From contig NZ_CAUZLM010000009.1 in the NCBI RefSeq assembly GCF_963580165.1, forward strand, positions 1 through 57,780: a stretch of 57,780 nt of DNA, written 5' to 3'. Shown here one piece after another: positions 24,017-32,824 of the stretch. The first letter of the stretch is position 1. Each line of letters begins with the position of its first letter. This DNA comes from Fructobacillus evanidus. Lineage in GTDB: Bacteria > Bacillota > Bacilli > Lactobacillales > Lactobacillaceae. The notes beneath the pieces are model-generated. The model was given only the letters and a program-made list of their open reading frames with translations. It searched no databases and was not told the DNA's origin. The position numbers were made by a program, and so were the translations under genes.

Positions 24017-24868
24017 TTATTCTGCTTCATAGAGGATGGCCAAAGCGCCCATCCCCGTGTGAGTCGAGATAATTGGTGTTGCCACTGACAAAAGAATGTC
24101 AATGTCTGGCCAAATGGCATTTAAGCGTTGGACCATTTCTTCGGCCTCATCCTTGATGCCGGTATAAGTTACCCCAATCGCCTTCATCTGCTTATAGCCC
24201 TTCATTTGCTCGATTACGCTCTCGTTGAAGGCCTTAATGGTCTTTAATCCGCGACCCTTAACCACGACATCCACTTTACCTTCCTCATCTACCTTAGCAC
24301 CGACCTTAATATTCAAGAGATTACCAATCAAGCCCTGTGTCTTTGATAAGCGACCACCAGCAACCATATTGTCAAGTGAGCGGAATGACAAGAAGATGTA
24401 CGTTTGATCTCGCGCAGTTTCCGCCACCTTCAAAACCTCTTCCAGGCTCTGACCAGCTTGTGCTGCTTTGGCTGCTGCCAAGACAACAAACGCTTCAGAG
24501 CGGTCAGCACTCAACGTATCGAACGCATGGACATCAGCTTTTGTTAAGGCGTTTGCCTGAGCGGCTGCATTTACTGTACCGGATAAGCCAGATGACAGGT
24601 GCAAAGATAAGACGGCTGCATCGGGATCTTCTTGATAGCATTGATCGTAAACTTCTTTAAAGGCCCCAATTGAAGGCTGTGAAGTCTGTGGCAATTGGTC
24701 GCTTTCTTGCATCTTTTCCAAGAATTCTTCTGCTGAAATGGTCACCCCATCCTGGTAAATTGTGCCATCAATCTGCACGGTCAATGGGACAACTTTAATT
24801 TGGTACTGGTCAATTTCTGCTTTGGTTAACTTAGCGGCTGAATCCGTTACAATCTGTACTTTAGCCAT
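24017..24868 (-). CDS. degV: DegV family fatty-acid-binding protein
   Basis: A 283-residue protein. The N-terminal VTDSAAKLTKAEIDQYQIKVVPL and TSQPSIGAFKEVY are the DegV domain, and the C-terminal half has the second domain. In Firmicutes such proteins (FakB) present fatty acids to the FakA kinase for phospholipid synthesis. The acyl specificity cannot be read from sequence, and no fakA is in this window. It lies between folA and ypmS, all in the same direction with short gaps. Confidence 0.93.
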   Translation of the reverse strand: MAKVQIVTDSAAKLTKAEIDQYQIKVVPLTVQIDGTIYQDGVTISAEEFLEKMQESDQLPQTSQPSIGAFKEVYDQCYQEDPDAAVLSLHLSSGLSGTVNAAAQANALTKADVHAFDTLSADRSEAFVVLAAAKAAQAGQSLEEVLKVAETARDQTYIFLSFRSLDNMVAGGRLSKTQGLIGNLLNIKVGAKVDEEGKVDVVVKGRGLKTIKAFNESVIEQMKGYKQMKAIGVTYTGIKDEAEEMVQRLNAIWPDIDILLSVATPIISTHTGMGALAILYEAE

Positions 24869-24883
24869 GGAATCGTCTCCTAC

Positions 24884-25381
24884 TTACTTCCGTTTATATG
24901 TTAAAAAGGTTAATTGATAGTCGCCATCAACGGCCTCTTGTTGCGCTGTTAACGTGAACTGAGTTAAATCAACTGGGTCGACAAAGGTATCGCCATCAAA
25001 GTCACCGGCAACCTTTGTGACAATTAAGTCTGTCGCCATTGGCATTAATGCTGTAAAGACTTGAGCACCACCGGCAACCGTCACGACGTGTCCCTGGCTG
25101 ATTTCATCATCAATCAAGGCTTGTAAACCTGCTAGAGTATGAACCACGGCAACCTCTTCAAAGCCGGGATCAAAATCAACTTGCCGAGTTAAAACAACCG
25201 TTTTCCGTTTTGGTAATGGACGACCAATGGCTGCCCATGTCGCACGGCCCATGACCATGGTCGAACCGACTGTTTCTTTTTTAAAGTGTTTTAAGTCTGA
25301 TGGAATCGACCATGGTAAATCGCCATCTTTACCAATTGCATGGTGGTCATCTTCCGCCCAAACCATTTTAACTGTTGCCAT
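24884..25381 (-). CDS. folA: Dihydrofolate reductase
   Basis: A 165-residue NADPH-dependent enzyme regenerating tetrahydrofolate, the trimethoprim target. MVWAEDDHHAIGKDGDLPW places the conserved Asn/Asp and Trp region at about 6-24, with VMGRATWAAIG (cofactor loop) and TVAGGAQVF (about 115-123) as expected. The start ATG has GAGGAG upstream and overlaps cca by 14 bp. The usual thyA partner is not adjacent here; cca takes that place. Confidence 0.94.
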   Translation of the reverse strand: MATVKMVWAEDDHHAIGKDGDLPWSIPSDLKHFKKETVGSTMVMGRATWAAIGRPLPKRKTVVLTRQVDFDPGFEEVAVVHTLAGLQALIDDEISQGHVVTVAGGAQVFTALMPMATDLIVTKVAGDFDGDTFVDPVDLTQFTLTAQQEAVDGDYQLTFLTYKRK

Positions 25382-26585
25382 GTGTCTGCTCCTCTACAAG
25401 GGTTGTCAAGGCCTCTTTGGTATTGTCCATCTGGCCTAAGACGACAGCTTGTTCCATCTTTTTTAATGCTGCGCCCAAATTAGGGCCGGGCTGCGCCAAG
25501 CCGGCCGCAATCAGGTCCCCACCACTTAGGGCAAGGTCCTTCATTGAATAAATTGGCAGGCTATCATATGTCTTTTGAATACGGTCCGTCACGCTTTTGT
25601 CCATCCCCATGACCGTCAGCGTTTCCAGCAACGTTCTCACGTGGGCATTGTGCTCATAAATGGCCCACCGGTCAATTTGGTTGACATTGGCTAATAGCGG
25701 TCCAACCGCCATCACGGCCTGCATCACCTCTTTTGATAACTTCCATTGCCGCAGTTGTGCTTGCAGAGTTGGACCATCAAATCCTTGCTGACCTAAGTAC
25801 AAAGCCCAGACAACCTGTTCACTTTGCGGTTGTTTTCTTTCCAGCTGATTCGCAACCCCTAAAACATCGGCTTCCGTCATCAAGCCGGTTTCCCCTGGTA
25901 AATAAGGTAAGAGTCCAGCTTCAACTAAGATTTTCAAAGCTGATCCAGCGGCCAACCCTTGCAACATTTTCTCAAATTCAACTCGAATGCGCTCAACGGC
26001 GATTTTAGCTAAATTCGGTCCTAATTCCACCAAGGCAGCTAAAGTTTGATCTTCAATTTGAAAATCCAATTGCGCAGCAAAACGCAGGGCACGCATCATT
26101 CGCAAAGCGTCCTCTGTAAAACGTTCTTTTGCTAAACCGACCGCCCTGATTTGTCGGTTGGCCAAATCAGTCAGACCGTCAAAATAATCAATCACTTGAC
26201 CGTCTTCATCAAGGGCAAACGCATTAATGGTAAAGTCTCGGCGCTTCAAGTCCTCACTCAATGACCGCACAAACGTAACCTGATCAGGTCGACGAAAATC
26301 TGTATAAGTGGATTCCGTTCGGAAGGTCGTAATTTCATAACCTTCACCGTGATCTAAGACCATGACGGTACCGTGTTGAATCCCGGTATCGACCGTCTTT
26401 TTAAAAATCTTTTTAATTTCTTCTGGGTAGGCAGAAGAAGCAATATCCACGTCGTGAATGGGTTTTTCTAAAATAATGTCGCGAACACAACCGCCAACAA
26501 AATAAGCCTGAAAGCCGGCTTCGTTGATCTGCTTTAGAATCGGCTTGGCAGCCGTCAATTCACTTGGTAACAGTTCAAGCTTCAT
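25368..26585 (-). CDS. cca: CCA tRNA nucleotidyltransferase
   Basis: A 405-residue class II enzyme adding or repairing the 3' CCA of tRNA without a template. The head domain holds FVGGCVRDIIL and HDVDIASSA (catalytic carboxylates), then RRDFTINAFALDEDG, and EDALRMMRALRFAAQL of the neck. There is no HD domain, as in Gram-positive forms. The start is ATG at 26585; GTG two codons earlier overlaps the GGAGG site and is less likely. It overlaps folA downstream. Confidence 0.94.
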   Translation of the reverse strand: MKLELLPSELTAAKPILKQINEAGFQAYFVGGCVRDIILEKPIHDVDIASSAYPEEIKKIFKKTVDTGIQHGTVMVLDHGEGYEITTFRTESTYTDFRRPDQVTFVRSLSEDLKRRDFTINAFALDEDGQVIDYFDGLTDLANRQIRAVGLAKERFTEDALRMMRALRFAAQLDFQIEDQTLAALVELGPNLAKIAVERIRVEFEKMLQGLAAGSALKILVEAGLLPYLPGETGLMTEADVLGVANQLERKQPQSEQVVWALYLGQQGFDGPTLQAQLRQWKLSKEVMQAVMAVGPLLANVNQIDRWAIYEHNAHVRTLLETLTVMGMDKSVTDRIQKTYDSLPIYSMKDLALSGGDLIAAGLAQPGPNLGAALKKMEQAVVLGQMDNTKEALTTLVEEQTHGNS

Positions 26586-26674
26586 CGCCACCTCCTTCTA
26601 ATCATTTACTATTCATCTAATCTTAGCAAGATTTTACCCTGAATGCACGAAACAAAGGGATTTCCATCCATTTT

Positions 26675-27940
26675 TTAATCAAGCGCTAAGTCAGCCAAAC
26701 GATCGGCTAATTCAAAGTTATCGGGATCTAAATCAACGGCCTTTTCTAAGGCAGTCAATTCCTCTTTTCGCCGACCCACTTCATGATACCAGTCAGCGAG
26801 ATCATGCCAAAAATCAGGATTCGCCGGGTAATCAACTTGGGCGGCCTGCCATTGTTCCTCTGCCTTGTCTTCTTCTTCCTTGGCGTGGTAAGCCCGTGCC
26901 AAGTCCCAGCTAAAGCGTGGGTCAACTAAGTCTAATTCTTGGGCTGCACCAATGGTTTCGATGACGGCATCGTAGTCGTGACGAGCCAAATAGAGATCAG
27001 CTAAAGCACTATAAGTTGCTAAATCTTGGTCATCGAGGGCAAGCGCTTGATTGAAGTCGTCTTTGGCCTGGTCGTACTGACCCATTTTAAAGGCTAAGAG
27101 CCCAGCTTGACGGTACAAAACCGGGTTCGTTTGGTCGTAAGAAAGACCTACCCGATAAGTCTTTTCCGCCTGATCAAAATCATTAATCCGCTCATAGAGT
27201 TGTCCGAGTAATGGGTAAACAGAAGTGTACTGGGGGTCTGCCGCCAAAATATCCTCAAAGAGTGGTAAGGCATCCTCATCCGCTTTTTTCTCGACATACA
27301 AGAAAGCCAGCTGGAACTTGGTATCAATTGTCAGATCAATGGGCTTAATCTGTTCAAGGTAAGCAATGGCGTTATCAACGTTCCCAATTGCTGCATAGGC
27401 CGTTCCAATTCGAGCAGCCATATCAACCTTAGCAATCCGTCGTTGACCGGCTAACAAGAGTTGGCGATAACCACGAATAGCCTGGTGGTACTGACCGGTC
27501 GTAAAGTAAAATTCAGCCAGGGCAAAGGTTACCACTGGTTCATCGGGTGCCAGCTGTGACGCCTTTTCTAAGGCATGTTCTGCTGACTCACTTAAGCCTT
27601 CTGATTGGTACAAGTCCGCTTTAACCAGCAAGGCCTGCAAATAGGCTGGTGAATCTTCTGGAATTTGGGCTAAGTAGTCCTGAGCCAAATCCAAGTCGTT
27701 TTCTTCAATCGCTAATTCCGCCAAAGCTGTCTTCAAGTCACCCTCATCAGGGTATTTGGCCAGAAGGTGTAAATAAGCTTTCTTGGACTCTTCGACAAAA
27801 CCAATGGCATAGAGGTCTTCAGCTAGTGAATAAACCAAATCATCTTCATCTTCGGCTAGTGATTTTTGAAAGGCTTTCTGTGCTTGGCCCATTTGTCCCA
27901 AGCGAATAGCAGCCATCATTTCTTCTGCATAATTAGTCAA
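26675..27940 (-). CDS. Tetratricopeptide-repeat protein (YpiA-like)
   Basis: A 421-residue soluble protein made of about eleven TPR-type helix pairs; examples are PAYLQALLVKADLYQSEG, DLATYSALADLYLARHDYD and PDFWHDLADWYHEVGRRKEE. Such proteins are scaffolds, and the partner is unknown. It is acidic throughout. The start is probably TTG at 27940 (an AAAGG motif lies about 12 nt upstream, slightly far); the first ATG is eight codons in and would remove part of the first helix. A TTGTGT-17-TAAAAT promoter candidate lies upstream, divergent from the adaA-like gene. Confidence 0.85.
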   Translation of the reverse strand: MTNYAEEMMAAIRLGQMGQAQKAFQKSLAEDEDDLVYSLAEDLYAIGFVEESKKAYLHLLAKYPDEGDLKTALAELAIEENDLDLAQDYLAQIPEDSPAYLQALLVKADLYQSEGLSESAEHALEKASQLAPDEPVVTFALAEFYFTTGQYHQAIRGYRQLLLAGQRRIAKVDMAARIGTAYAAIGNVDNAIAYLEQIKPIDLTIDTKFQLAFLYVEKKADEDALPLFEDILAADPQYTSVYPLLGQLYERINDFDQAEKTYRVGLSYDQTNPVLYRQAGLLAFKMGQYDQAKDDFNQALALDDQDLATYSALADLYLARHDYDAVIETIGAAQELDLVDPRFSWDLARAYHAKEEEDKAEEQWQAAQVDYPANPDFWHDLADWYHEVGRRKEELTALEKAVDLDPDNFELADRLADLALD

Positions 27941-28136
27941 TTTTTTAATCGCCTTTCCAAACGCTTTTTGCGTGAATGTTCTCTTCTATTTTACTAAATC
28001 AGCCTTTGAAACACAAAAAGCCTTCTTTGTAAAATAATAGTAATACTCAAATAGACCAATTTGTGTTATTATTGTCTGGAGCTTTTTCATAAGCAATTTC
28101 CGGGAACTAGATAAATTCTAAAAGGAGGTCTTCAGG

Positions 28137-28688
28137 ATGTACTCATTAACAAAAAAGCGTTGGCAAGCAATTCACAATCGAGATGCAGACTATAACGGTA
28201 GCTTTATCTACGGTGTCACAACCGATAAGCGGGTTTGTTGTCCCTCATGCGTCCATGGTAGTGGCACCCACCCTGAAGATATTCAAATTTTCAAAACAAA
28301 TGACGAGGCATTGTTCGAAGGTTTTCGTCCTTGCTCTGATTGTCAACCATTTGGCGAACTATCCGATAAGGCTGATTTAGTCTTCCGGGTGAAAGAATAC
28401 CTTGCAGCTAACTATAAGAATCGAATTACACTCGAATCCTTGAGCGAAGACTTTTCCGTCTCATCAGGAATCCTGCACCGCGCCTTTATGACCGTGGCTG
28501 AAGAAAGCCCACAAAGCTATCTTCTACGAGTGCGGATGTTCCATGCCAAGAAGCTACTCAAAGATGGCAAAGACTCTGTTGCCCTCGTTGGCCTCAAGGT
28601 TGGCATCCCCAACCTCTCATACTTCAACACCGTCTTCAAGCAAGAAGCCGGCGTGACGGCCGTTCAATACCGCAAGCAAAACAAATAA
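28137..28688 (+). CDS. adaA: AdaA-type methylphosphotriester-sensing AraC regulator
   Basis: A 183-residue protein with an N-terminal Ada zinc domain (residues 1-72) and an AraC-type HTH domain (about 75-180). Four zinc cysteines are present: Cys34 (in VCCPSC), Cys38, Cys66 and Cys69 (in RPCSDC). In Ada/AdaA the first becomes methylated by DNA methylphosphotriesters, turning the protein into an activator. The usual CRPSC reads CCPSC, giving an additional cysteine at 35. No alkylguanine-methyltransferase domain is attached. The start ATG has AAAGGAGG 8 nt upstream. A terminator follows, then gdh. Confidence 0.85.
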   Translation: MYSLTKKRWQAIHNRDADYNGSFIYGVTTDKRVCCPSCVHGSGTHPEDIQIFKTNDEALFEGFRPCSDCQPFGELSDKADLVFRVKEYLAANYKNRITLESLSEDFSVSSGILHRAFMTVAEESPQSYLLRVRMFHAKKLLKDGKDSVALVGLKVGIPNLSYFNTVFKQEAGVTAVQYRKQNK

Positions 28689-28694
28689 ACTTGC

Positions 28695-28767
28695 CAATCC
28701 AAGTTCATTAAGATAGAGTAGACAGCGAAACCAACTTTCGCTGTTTTTTTGTACAAGGAGGAACTAA
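28695..28767 (+). promoter_or_regulatory. adaA terminator / gdh leader
   Basis: The hairpin ACAGCGAAA-5 nt-TTTCGCTGT with a T7 tail (28722-28750) ends 5 bp before the gdh ribosome-binding site AAGGAGG. A TTGCCA-17-TAGAGT promoter candidate ends just upstream of the hairpin, so a gdh transcript starting there would carry it at its 5' end. It therefore either isolates gdh or attenuates it. Confidence 0.6.
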
Positions 28768-29553
28768 ATGTTTAATGATTTGAACAAAAAAGTTGCCGTC
28801 ATTACTGGCGGATCAAAGGGCATTGGTAACGCAATCGCGTTGCGCTTTGCTCAAGAAAAGATGAACGTTGTCATTAACTACCATTCCGACGAAGCCGGGG
28901 CCCAAGCGGCCGTCGATGAGATTCGAGAAAATGGTGGCGATGCTGTTGCCGTCAAGGCTGACGTTTCAACTGAAACCGGCGTCAAGGCCCTTTTACAGGC
29001 TGCGATTGATAACTTTGGCGGTTTGGATGTTTGGGTCAACAATGCCGGTATGGAAATTCAAACACCAACCCACAAGATTACACTGGAGGAATGGAATAAA
29101 GTCATTGGCATTAACATGACCGGTGTGTTCCTTGGGGCAAAAGAAGCCCTCAACTACTGGTTGGAAAATGACCGGACTGGTAACATCATCAATATGTCTT
29201 CCGTCCACCAACAAATTCCTTGGCCAACCTTTGCTTCCTATGCAACCGCTAAGGGCGGCGTTAAGCTCTTTACCGAAACGATTGCCATGGAATATGCGCC
29301 AAAGGGTATTCGCGTCAACAATATCGCGCCCGGTGCCATTAACACGCCGATTAATGCGGAAAAGTTTGCTGACAAGGCCCAATATGAAGAAACGCAATCG
29401 ATGATTCCAATGCAAAAGATTGGTGATCCTGAAGACGTGGCCGATGCTGCCGTTTGGCTAGCATCCGATCAAGCCAAGTACGTGACTGGTACGACCCTCT
29501 TTGTTGATGGGGGGATGACCCTTTATGCTGCCTTCCAAGATGGCAAGGGCTAA
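28768..29553 (+). CDS. gdh: Short-chain dehydrogenase, glucose 1-dehydrogenase-like
   Basis: A 261-residue classical SDR. The cofactor motif TGGSKGIG (residues 13-20), NNAG (about 91-94) and the catalytic triad Ser145, Tyr158 and Lys162 (SYATAK) are intact. The overall pattern, including MSSVHQQIPWP and the C-terminal LFVDGGMTLYAAFQDGKG, is that of bacillar glucose 1-dehydrogenase. In lactic acid bacteria the real substrate may differ. The start ATG follows GGAGG by 6 nt. The hairpin just upstream separates it from adaA. Confidence 0.88.
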   Translation: MFNDLNKKVAVITGGSKGIGNAIALRFAQEKMNVVINYHSDEAGAQAAVDEIRENGGDAVAVKADVSTETGVKALLQAAIDNFGGLDVWVNNAGMEIQTPTHKITLEEWNKVIGINMTGVFLGAKEALNYWLENDRTGNIINMSSVHQQIPWPTFASYATAKGGVKLFTETIAMEYAPKGIRVNNIAPGAINTPINAEKFADKAQYEETQSMIPMQKIGDPEDVADAAVWLASDQAKYVTGTTLFVDGGMTLYAAFQDGKG

Positions 29554-29579
29554 TTTTTAAAAAGCATGCTAACATGCTA

Positions 29580-29615
29580 AAAAGGAGTTCTTCTAGTAGA
29601 AGAACTCCTTTTTTA
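29580..29615. terminator. Bidirectional terminator, gdh/thiD
   Basis: A long stem AAGGAGTTCTTCTA/TAGAAGAACTCCTT flanked by A and T runs, between convergent genes. A smaller dyad AGCATG-CTAA-CATGCT lies just before it. Confidence 0.92.
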
Positions 29616-29652
29616 TTTATCAAAAAATAGGTAGTCGTTTTACTCGCTCACT

Positions 29653-30468
29653 TTATTTTGACCACTTGGCACCAATCTGAAAGACGTTGCCATCCGTTCG
29701 ACTGTCATTCAGACGATACCCCTGCTGAATGCTTTGATGAACAAAAAACTGACTTTCCTCAACCGCTTGTTGCAAGTTCTCGCCCAAGGCTAATTTGGCC
29801 GTAATTGCTGCCGCTAAGGTACAACCGGCGCCATTAACAAAGGCATCCTCGCCTAAGGCTGCTTGTGCCAAATAACTAATTTGGCCTGACACTGCCAGCA
29901 CATCCAAGGCTTTTTCATCCACAAAGCCCTGGCCACCCTTTAGGAATACGGCAGTTTGACCACGCTGACTGATTTCTTGTGCTAATTTTGCCAAATCAGT
30001 CGACGTCTTCGCCAAAGTACTAGTCCGTTCTGCCAAAGCTAACCCCTCATTTAAATTCGGTGTCGTGACCGTTGCCAGTGGCAATAGGCGGTCCAAATAC
30101 CCTTGGACTAGTGCTTTGTTCTCGGCCAGGTGTCCTTCCTTCAAGGCCAACACAGGGTCAACCACTATTGGGCCGGCATAATCTTGTAAAAAGGCAACCA
30201 CCCGGTCCAATTGCTTGACCGACGTTAACATCCCCACTTTAATAGCGGCAAAGTCTTTAACCTGCGCTAAAGACTTTAATTGCTGGTCAAAGACCTCATC
30301 TGGCACAGGAAAAACCGCCACATTGCTGGGCTGAATACTGACGATACTCGTAATCGCCGAAAAACCAGCTAGGCCGGCTTCTGCAAAGGTTGCCAAATCA
30401 GCCTGGAGTCCTCCACCGGCTAGCGAGTCCGATCCCGCAATGGTTAAAACTTTCTTACTTGCAGCCAT
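29653..30468 (-). CDS. thiD: Hydroxymethylpyrimidine/pyridoxal kinase (ThiD/PdxK type)
   Basis: A 271-residue ribokinase-fold enzyme phosphorylating hydroxymethylpyrimidine (phosphate) or pyridoxal. VLTIAGSDSLAGGGLQADL at the N-terminus, VVDPVLAL in the middle and the catalytic-loop GAGCTLAAAITAKLALG (about residues 211-227) with a Cys are family features. The Cys in the anion-hole motif occurs in the dual-function PdxK/ThiD group, so pyridoxal kinase is a real alternative. No other thiamine genes are nearby. The start is ATG at 30468 with AAAGGTGG upstream. It follows topA after an unusual terminator. Confidence 0.85.
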   Translation of the reverse strand: MAASKKVLTIAGSDSLAGGGLQADLATFAEAGLAGFSAITSIVSIQPSNVAVFPVPDEVFDQQLKSLAQVKDFAAIKVGMLTSVKQLDRVVAFLQDYAGPIVVDPVLALKEGHLAENKALVQGYLDRLLPLATVTTPNLNEGLALAERTSTLAKTSTDLAKLAQEISQRGQTAVFLKGGQGFVDEKALDVLAVSGQISYLAQAALGEDAFVNGAGCTLAAAITAKLALGENLQQAVEESQFFVHQSIQQGYRLNDSRTDGNVFQIGAKWSK

Positions 30469-30494
30469 ACAGCCACCTTTCTTACTCATTTCTC

Positions 30495-30557
30495 AAAAAA
30501 AGCCGTCCTTCGTGATATGAACTCCAACATTCGGACATATCATTAGCGACGGCTTTT
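30495..30557 (-). terminator. topA terminator with IS-end relic in the loop
   Basis: AAAAGCCGTC (30557-30548) pairs with GACGGCTTTT (30507-30498), followed by further T. The 40-nt loop (30508-30547) holds 30 bp matching the IS3-type terminus at 57670-57699. Confidence 0.75.
30513..30542 (-). mobile_element. Relic of an IS3-family right terminus
   Basis: Identical at 26 of 30 positions to the IS end at 57670-57699; the four differences are scattered. The few bases inward (AAAGCC..GCTAATGA) also resemble the 3' end of the transposase frame. No coding part remains. Confidence 0.6.
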
Positions 30558-30568
30558 CAAAAATGCTT

Positions 30569-32725
30569 TTACTTCGCTTCACTCTTTTTTTTCTTCGCGG
30601 GTGCTTTTTTCTTAGTCTTAGTAGCAACAGAACCGCTAGTATCCTGGTCCTCACCGGTTGCGCTGGCATCCTTGTCGTCTACTTGATTTGGATCCTTTGG
30701 CTTATCCCATGAGACAAAGTCACAGTCAGGATAGCGAGAGCATCCATAAAACTTCCGGCCACGCTTGGTTTTGCGTTCCACAACTTGTCCCTTACCACAC
30801 TTTGGACAAGTGATACCAATCTCTTGCACAATTGCCTTTGTATTCCGACAGTCTGGGAAACGGGAGCAAGCATAAAACTTACCATAGCGGCCCATCTTAA
30901 TCACCATTGGTGCACCACAGACTTCACAGTCCATACCGGCCAATTCATCGTGCATCGTAATCTTTTCCAGGGTCTCCTCAGCGGACTGAACCTCCTTGGA
31001 GAATGGCTTGTAAAATTCGTCAACAACCGGGACCCACTTCTTATCACCGACTTCAATTTCATCCAGTGAATGTTCGACCTGAGCCGTAAACTTGGTATCG
31101 GTAATATCTGGGAACTTATCCTCAACAATTGTCTGGACAATTTCACCTAATTCAGTGGGCACAAATTTCCGTGCATCCACCCGCACATAGTTCCGTCGCT
31201 GGATCGTATCCAATGTTGGTGCATAAGTTGAAGGACGACCAACACCGTTTTCTTCCAAAGCCTTAATCAAAGCCGCTTCAGTATAGCGGGCTGGCGGCAT
31301 CGTAAAGTGCTGTTCGGGGTTTGTCTTCGCCAAGTCGACTTCATCCCCCTCTGCCAAATCAGGCAAAAGGTTATCTTTTTCCTTGGCAGCAGGATATGCC
31401 TTCGTAAATCCAGCAAACTTGGTCTTTGATCCATTGGCATGGAATAGGACGCCATTTTGCTCAACCGTTACGGCTAAGGTATCCAAAATTTCTGGCGTCA
31501 TCAAAGAGGCGACAAAACGCGACCAAATCAAGGAATATAACTTGAATTGGTCAGGGGTCAACTTATCTTTAATTGATGATGGCGTCTTCGTGACATCCGT
31601 TGGACGGATTGCTTCGTGGGCATCTTGAGCCCCTTCTTGCGGTGTCCCGGCAACGGGCTTATGGCTTGAATATTCCTCGCCCCACTCGTCATGAATATAC
31701 TGAGCAGCAGCATTCTTCGCCACGGCTGAAAGTCGGGTCGAATCCGTACGCATATAGGTAATTAACCCAACTTGACCGAGGCCACGCCCTAAGTTAATTC
31801 CTTCGTAAAGCTGCTGAGCCGTCATCATCGTCTTCCGTGTTCGGAACTTCAACTGGGTGTTGGCTGCTTGTTGCATGGTTGACGTTGTAAATGGTGGCTG
31901 TGGTTGCCGCTTTCTTTCCTTGGCCTTGACTTCTGATACCTGGAAGGGCTTTTTCAAGTCCAAATCAGCCATGACCGCTTGAACGGCGGCGTTATCAGGT
32001 AACGGTTGCTTTTTACCAGCAAAGCCATAGAAGTTCGCCTTAAACTTCGACTTACCCTTCTTGAATTCAGAATCTAGGGTCCAGTATTCTTCTGGTTGGA
32101 AAGCCTGAATTTGGCGCTCTCTGGCAATGATTAAACCGAGAGCAACGGATTGGACTCGGCCGGCTGACAAACCACGCTTAACCGTCTTCCACAACACCGG
32201 TGAAATCGAATAACCCACCAACCGGTCGATAATCCGCCGAGCCTGCTGAGCATCAACTAAGTCTTGGTTAATGGTCCGTGGTTCCTTGAAGGCATTTTTA
32301 ATCGTATCCTTCGTGATTTCGTTAAAGACCACTCGGTTCTTTTGTTCTGGATCAAGGTCCAAAATATGCTGTAAATGCCAGGCAATCGCCTCTCCTTCGC
32401 GATCCGGATCGGATGCGAGATAGACTTGCTTGGCAGCCTTAGCAGCTTTTTTCAGGTCCTTAATCACCGGACCCTTACCGCGAATATTAATGTACTTTGG
32501 TTCGTAATCCTGGTCAACATCAACACCCAATGTTGACTTAGGGAGGTCGCGGACATGGCCAATCGAGGCAACAACTTGATAAGTCGAGCCAAGATATTTT
32601 TCAATTGTCTTGGCCTTTGACGGACTCTCGACAATCACTAATTTTTTACTTGTTTTCTTCTTACTCTTTTTCTTTGGAGCAGTTGTTTTCTTGGTCTTTG
32701 CTTCTACCAACGTGTGATTCCCCAT
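30569..32725 (-). CDS. topA: DNA topoisomerase I
   Basis: A 718-residue type IA topoisomerase relaxing negative supercoils. The Toprim domain begins KKLVIVESPSKAKTIEKYLG (about residues 30-49). ASDPDREGEAIAWHL holds the metal-binding acids, and the catalytic Tyr is in GLITYMRTDSTRL. Two C-terminal zinc ribbons (CEVCGAP..CSRFPDC and CPKCGKG..CSRYPDC) precede a Lys-rich tail. The first 28 residues are Lys-rich and disordered. The start is uncertain: ATG at 32725 has no strong ribosome site, and a TTG five codons later has GGGGA before it. It is transcribed after dprA from its own promoter with a structured leader. Confidence 0.95.
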   Translation of the reverse strand: MGNHTLVEAKTKKTTAPKKKSKKKTSKKLVIVESPSKAKTIEKYLGSTYQVVASIGHVRDLPKSTLGVDVDQDYEPKYINIRGKGPVIKDLKKAAKAAKQVYLASDPDREGEAIAWHLQHILDLDPEQKNRVVFNEITKDTIKNAFKEPRTINQDLVDAQQARRIIDRLVGYSISPVLWKTVKRGLSAGRVQSVALGLIIARERQIQAFQPEEYWTLDSEFKKGKSKFKANFYGFAGKKQPLPDNAAVQAVMADLDLKKPFQVSEVKAKERKRQPQPPFTTSTMQQAANTQLKFRTRKTMMTAQQLYEGINLGRGLGQVGLITYMRTDSTRLSAVAKNAAAQYIHDEWGEEYSSHKPVAGTPQEGAQDAHEAIRPTDVTKTPSSIKDKLTPDQFKLYSLIWSRFVASLMTPEILDTLAVTVEQNGVLFHANGSKTKFAGFTKAYPAAKEKDNLLPDLAEGDEVDLAKTNPEQHFTMPPARYTEAALIKALEENGVGRPSTYAPTLDTIQRRNYVRVDARKFVPTELGEIVQTIVEDKFPDITDTKFTAQVEHSLDEIEVGDKKWVPVVDEFYKPFSKEVQSAEETLEKITMHDELAGMDCEVCGAPMVIKMGRYGKFYACSRFPDCRNTKAIVQEIGITCPKCGKGQVVERKTKRGRKFYGCSRYPDCDFVSWDKPKDPNQVDDKDASATGEDQDTSGSVATKTKKKAPAKKKKSEAK

Positions 32726-32755
32726 TTTTCTAAAGCCACTTGATTGGCGACAAAA

Positions 32756-32814
32756 GTGATTGTTTTGAACCAATAATCACGTTTATCAACCAAAAGCAAG
32801 CTTTCCTTTTGGTT
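32756..32814 (-). promoter_or_regulatory. Structured topA 5' leader
   Basis: Two hairpins stand between promoter and gene: AACCAAAAG-9 nt-CTTTTGGTT (32788-32814, perfect 9-bp stem) and GTGATT-13 nt-AATCAC (32756-32780). Neither has a following T run, so neither is a simple terminator. Confidence 0.55.
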
Positions 32815-32824
32815 TAACTCTCCC

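Noticed and set aside
28993..29415. Minus-strand open frame of 140 codons inside gdh
   Set aside because: Antisense to a complete SDR with an intact triad; no start signals.
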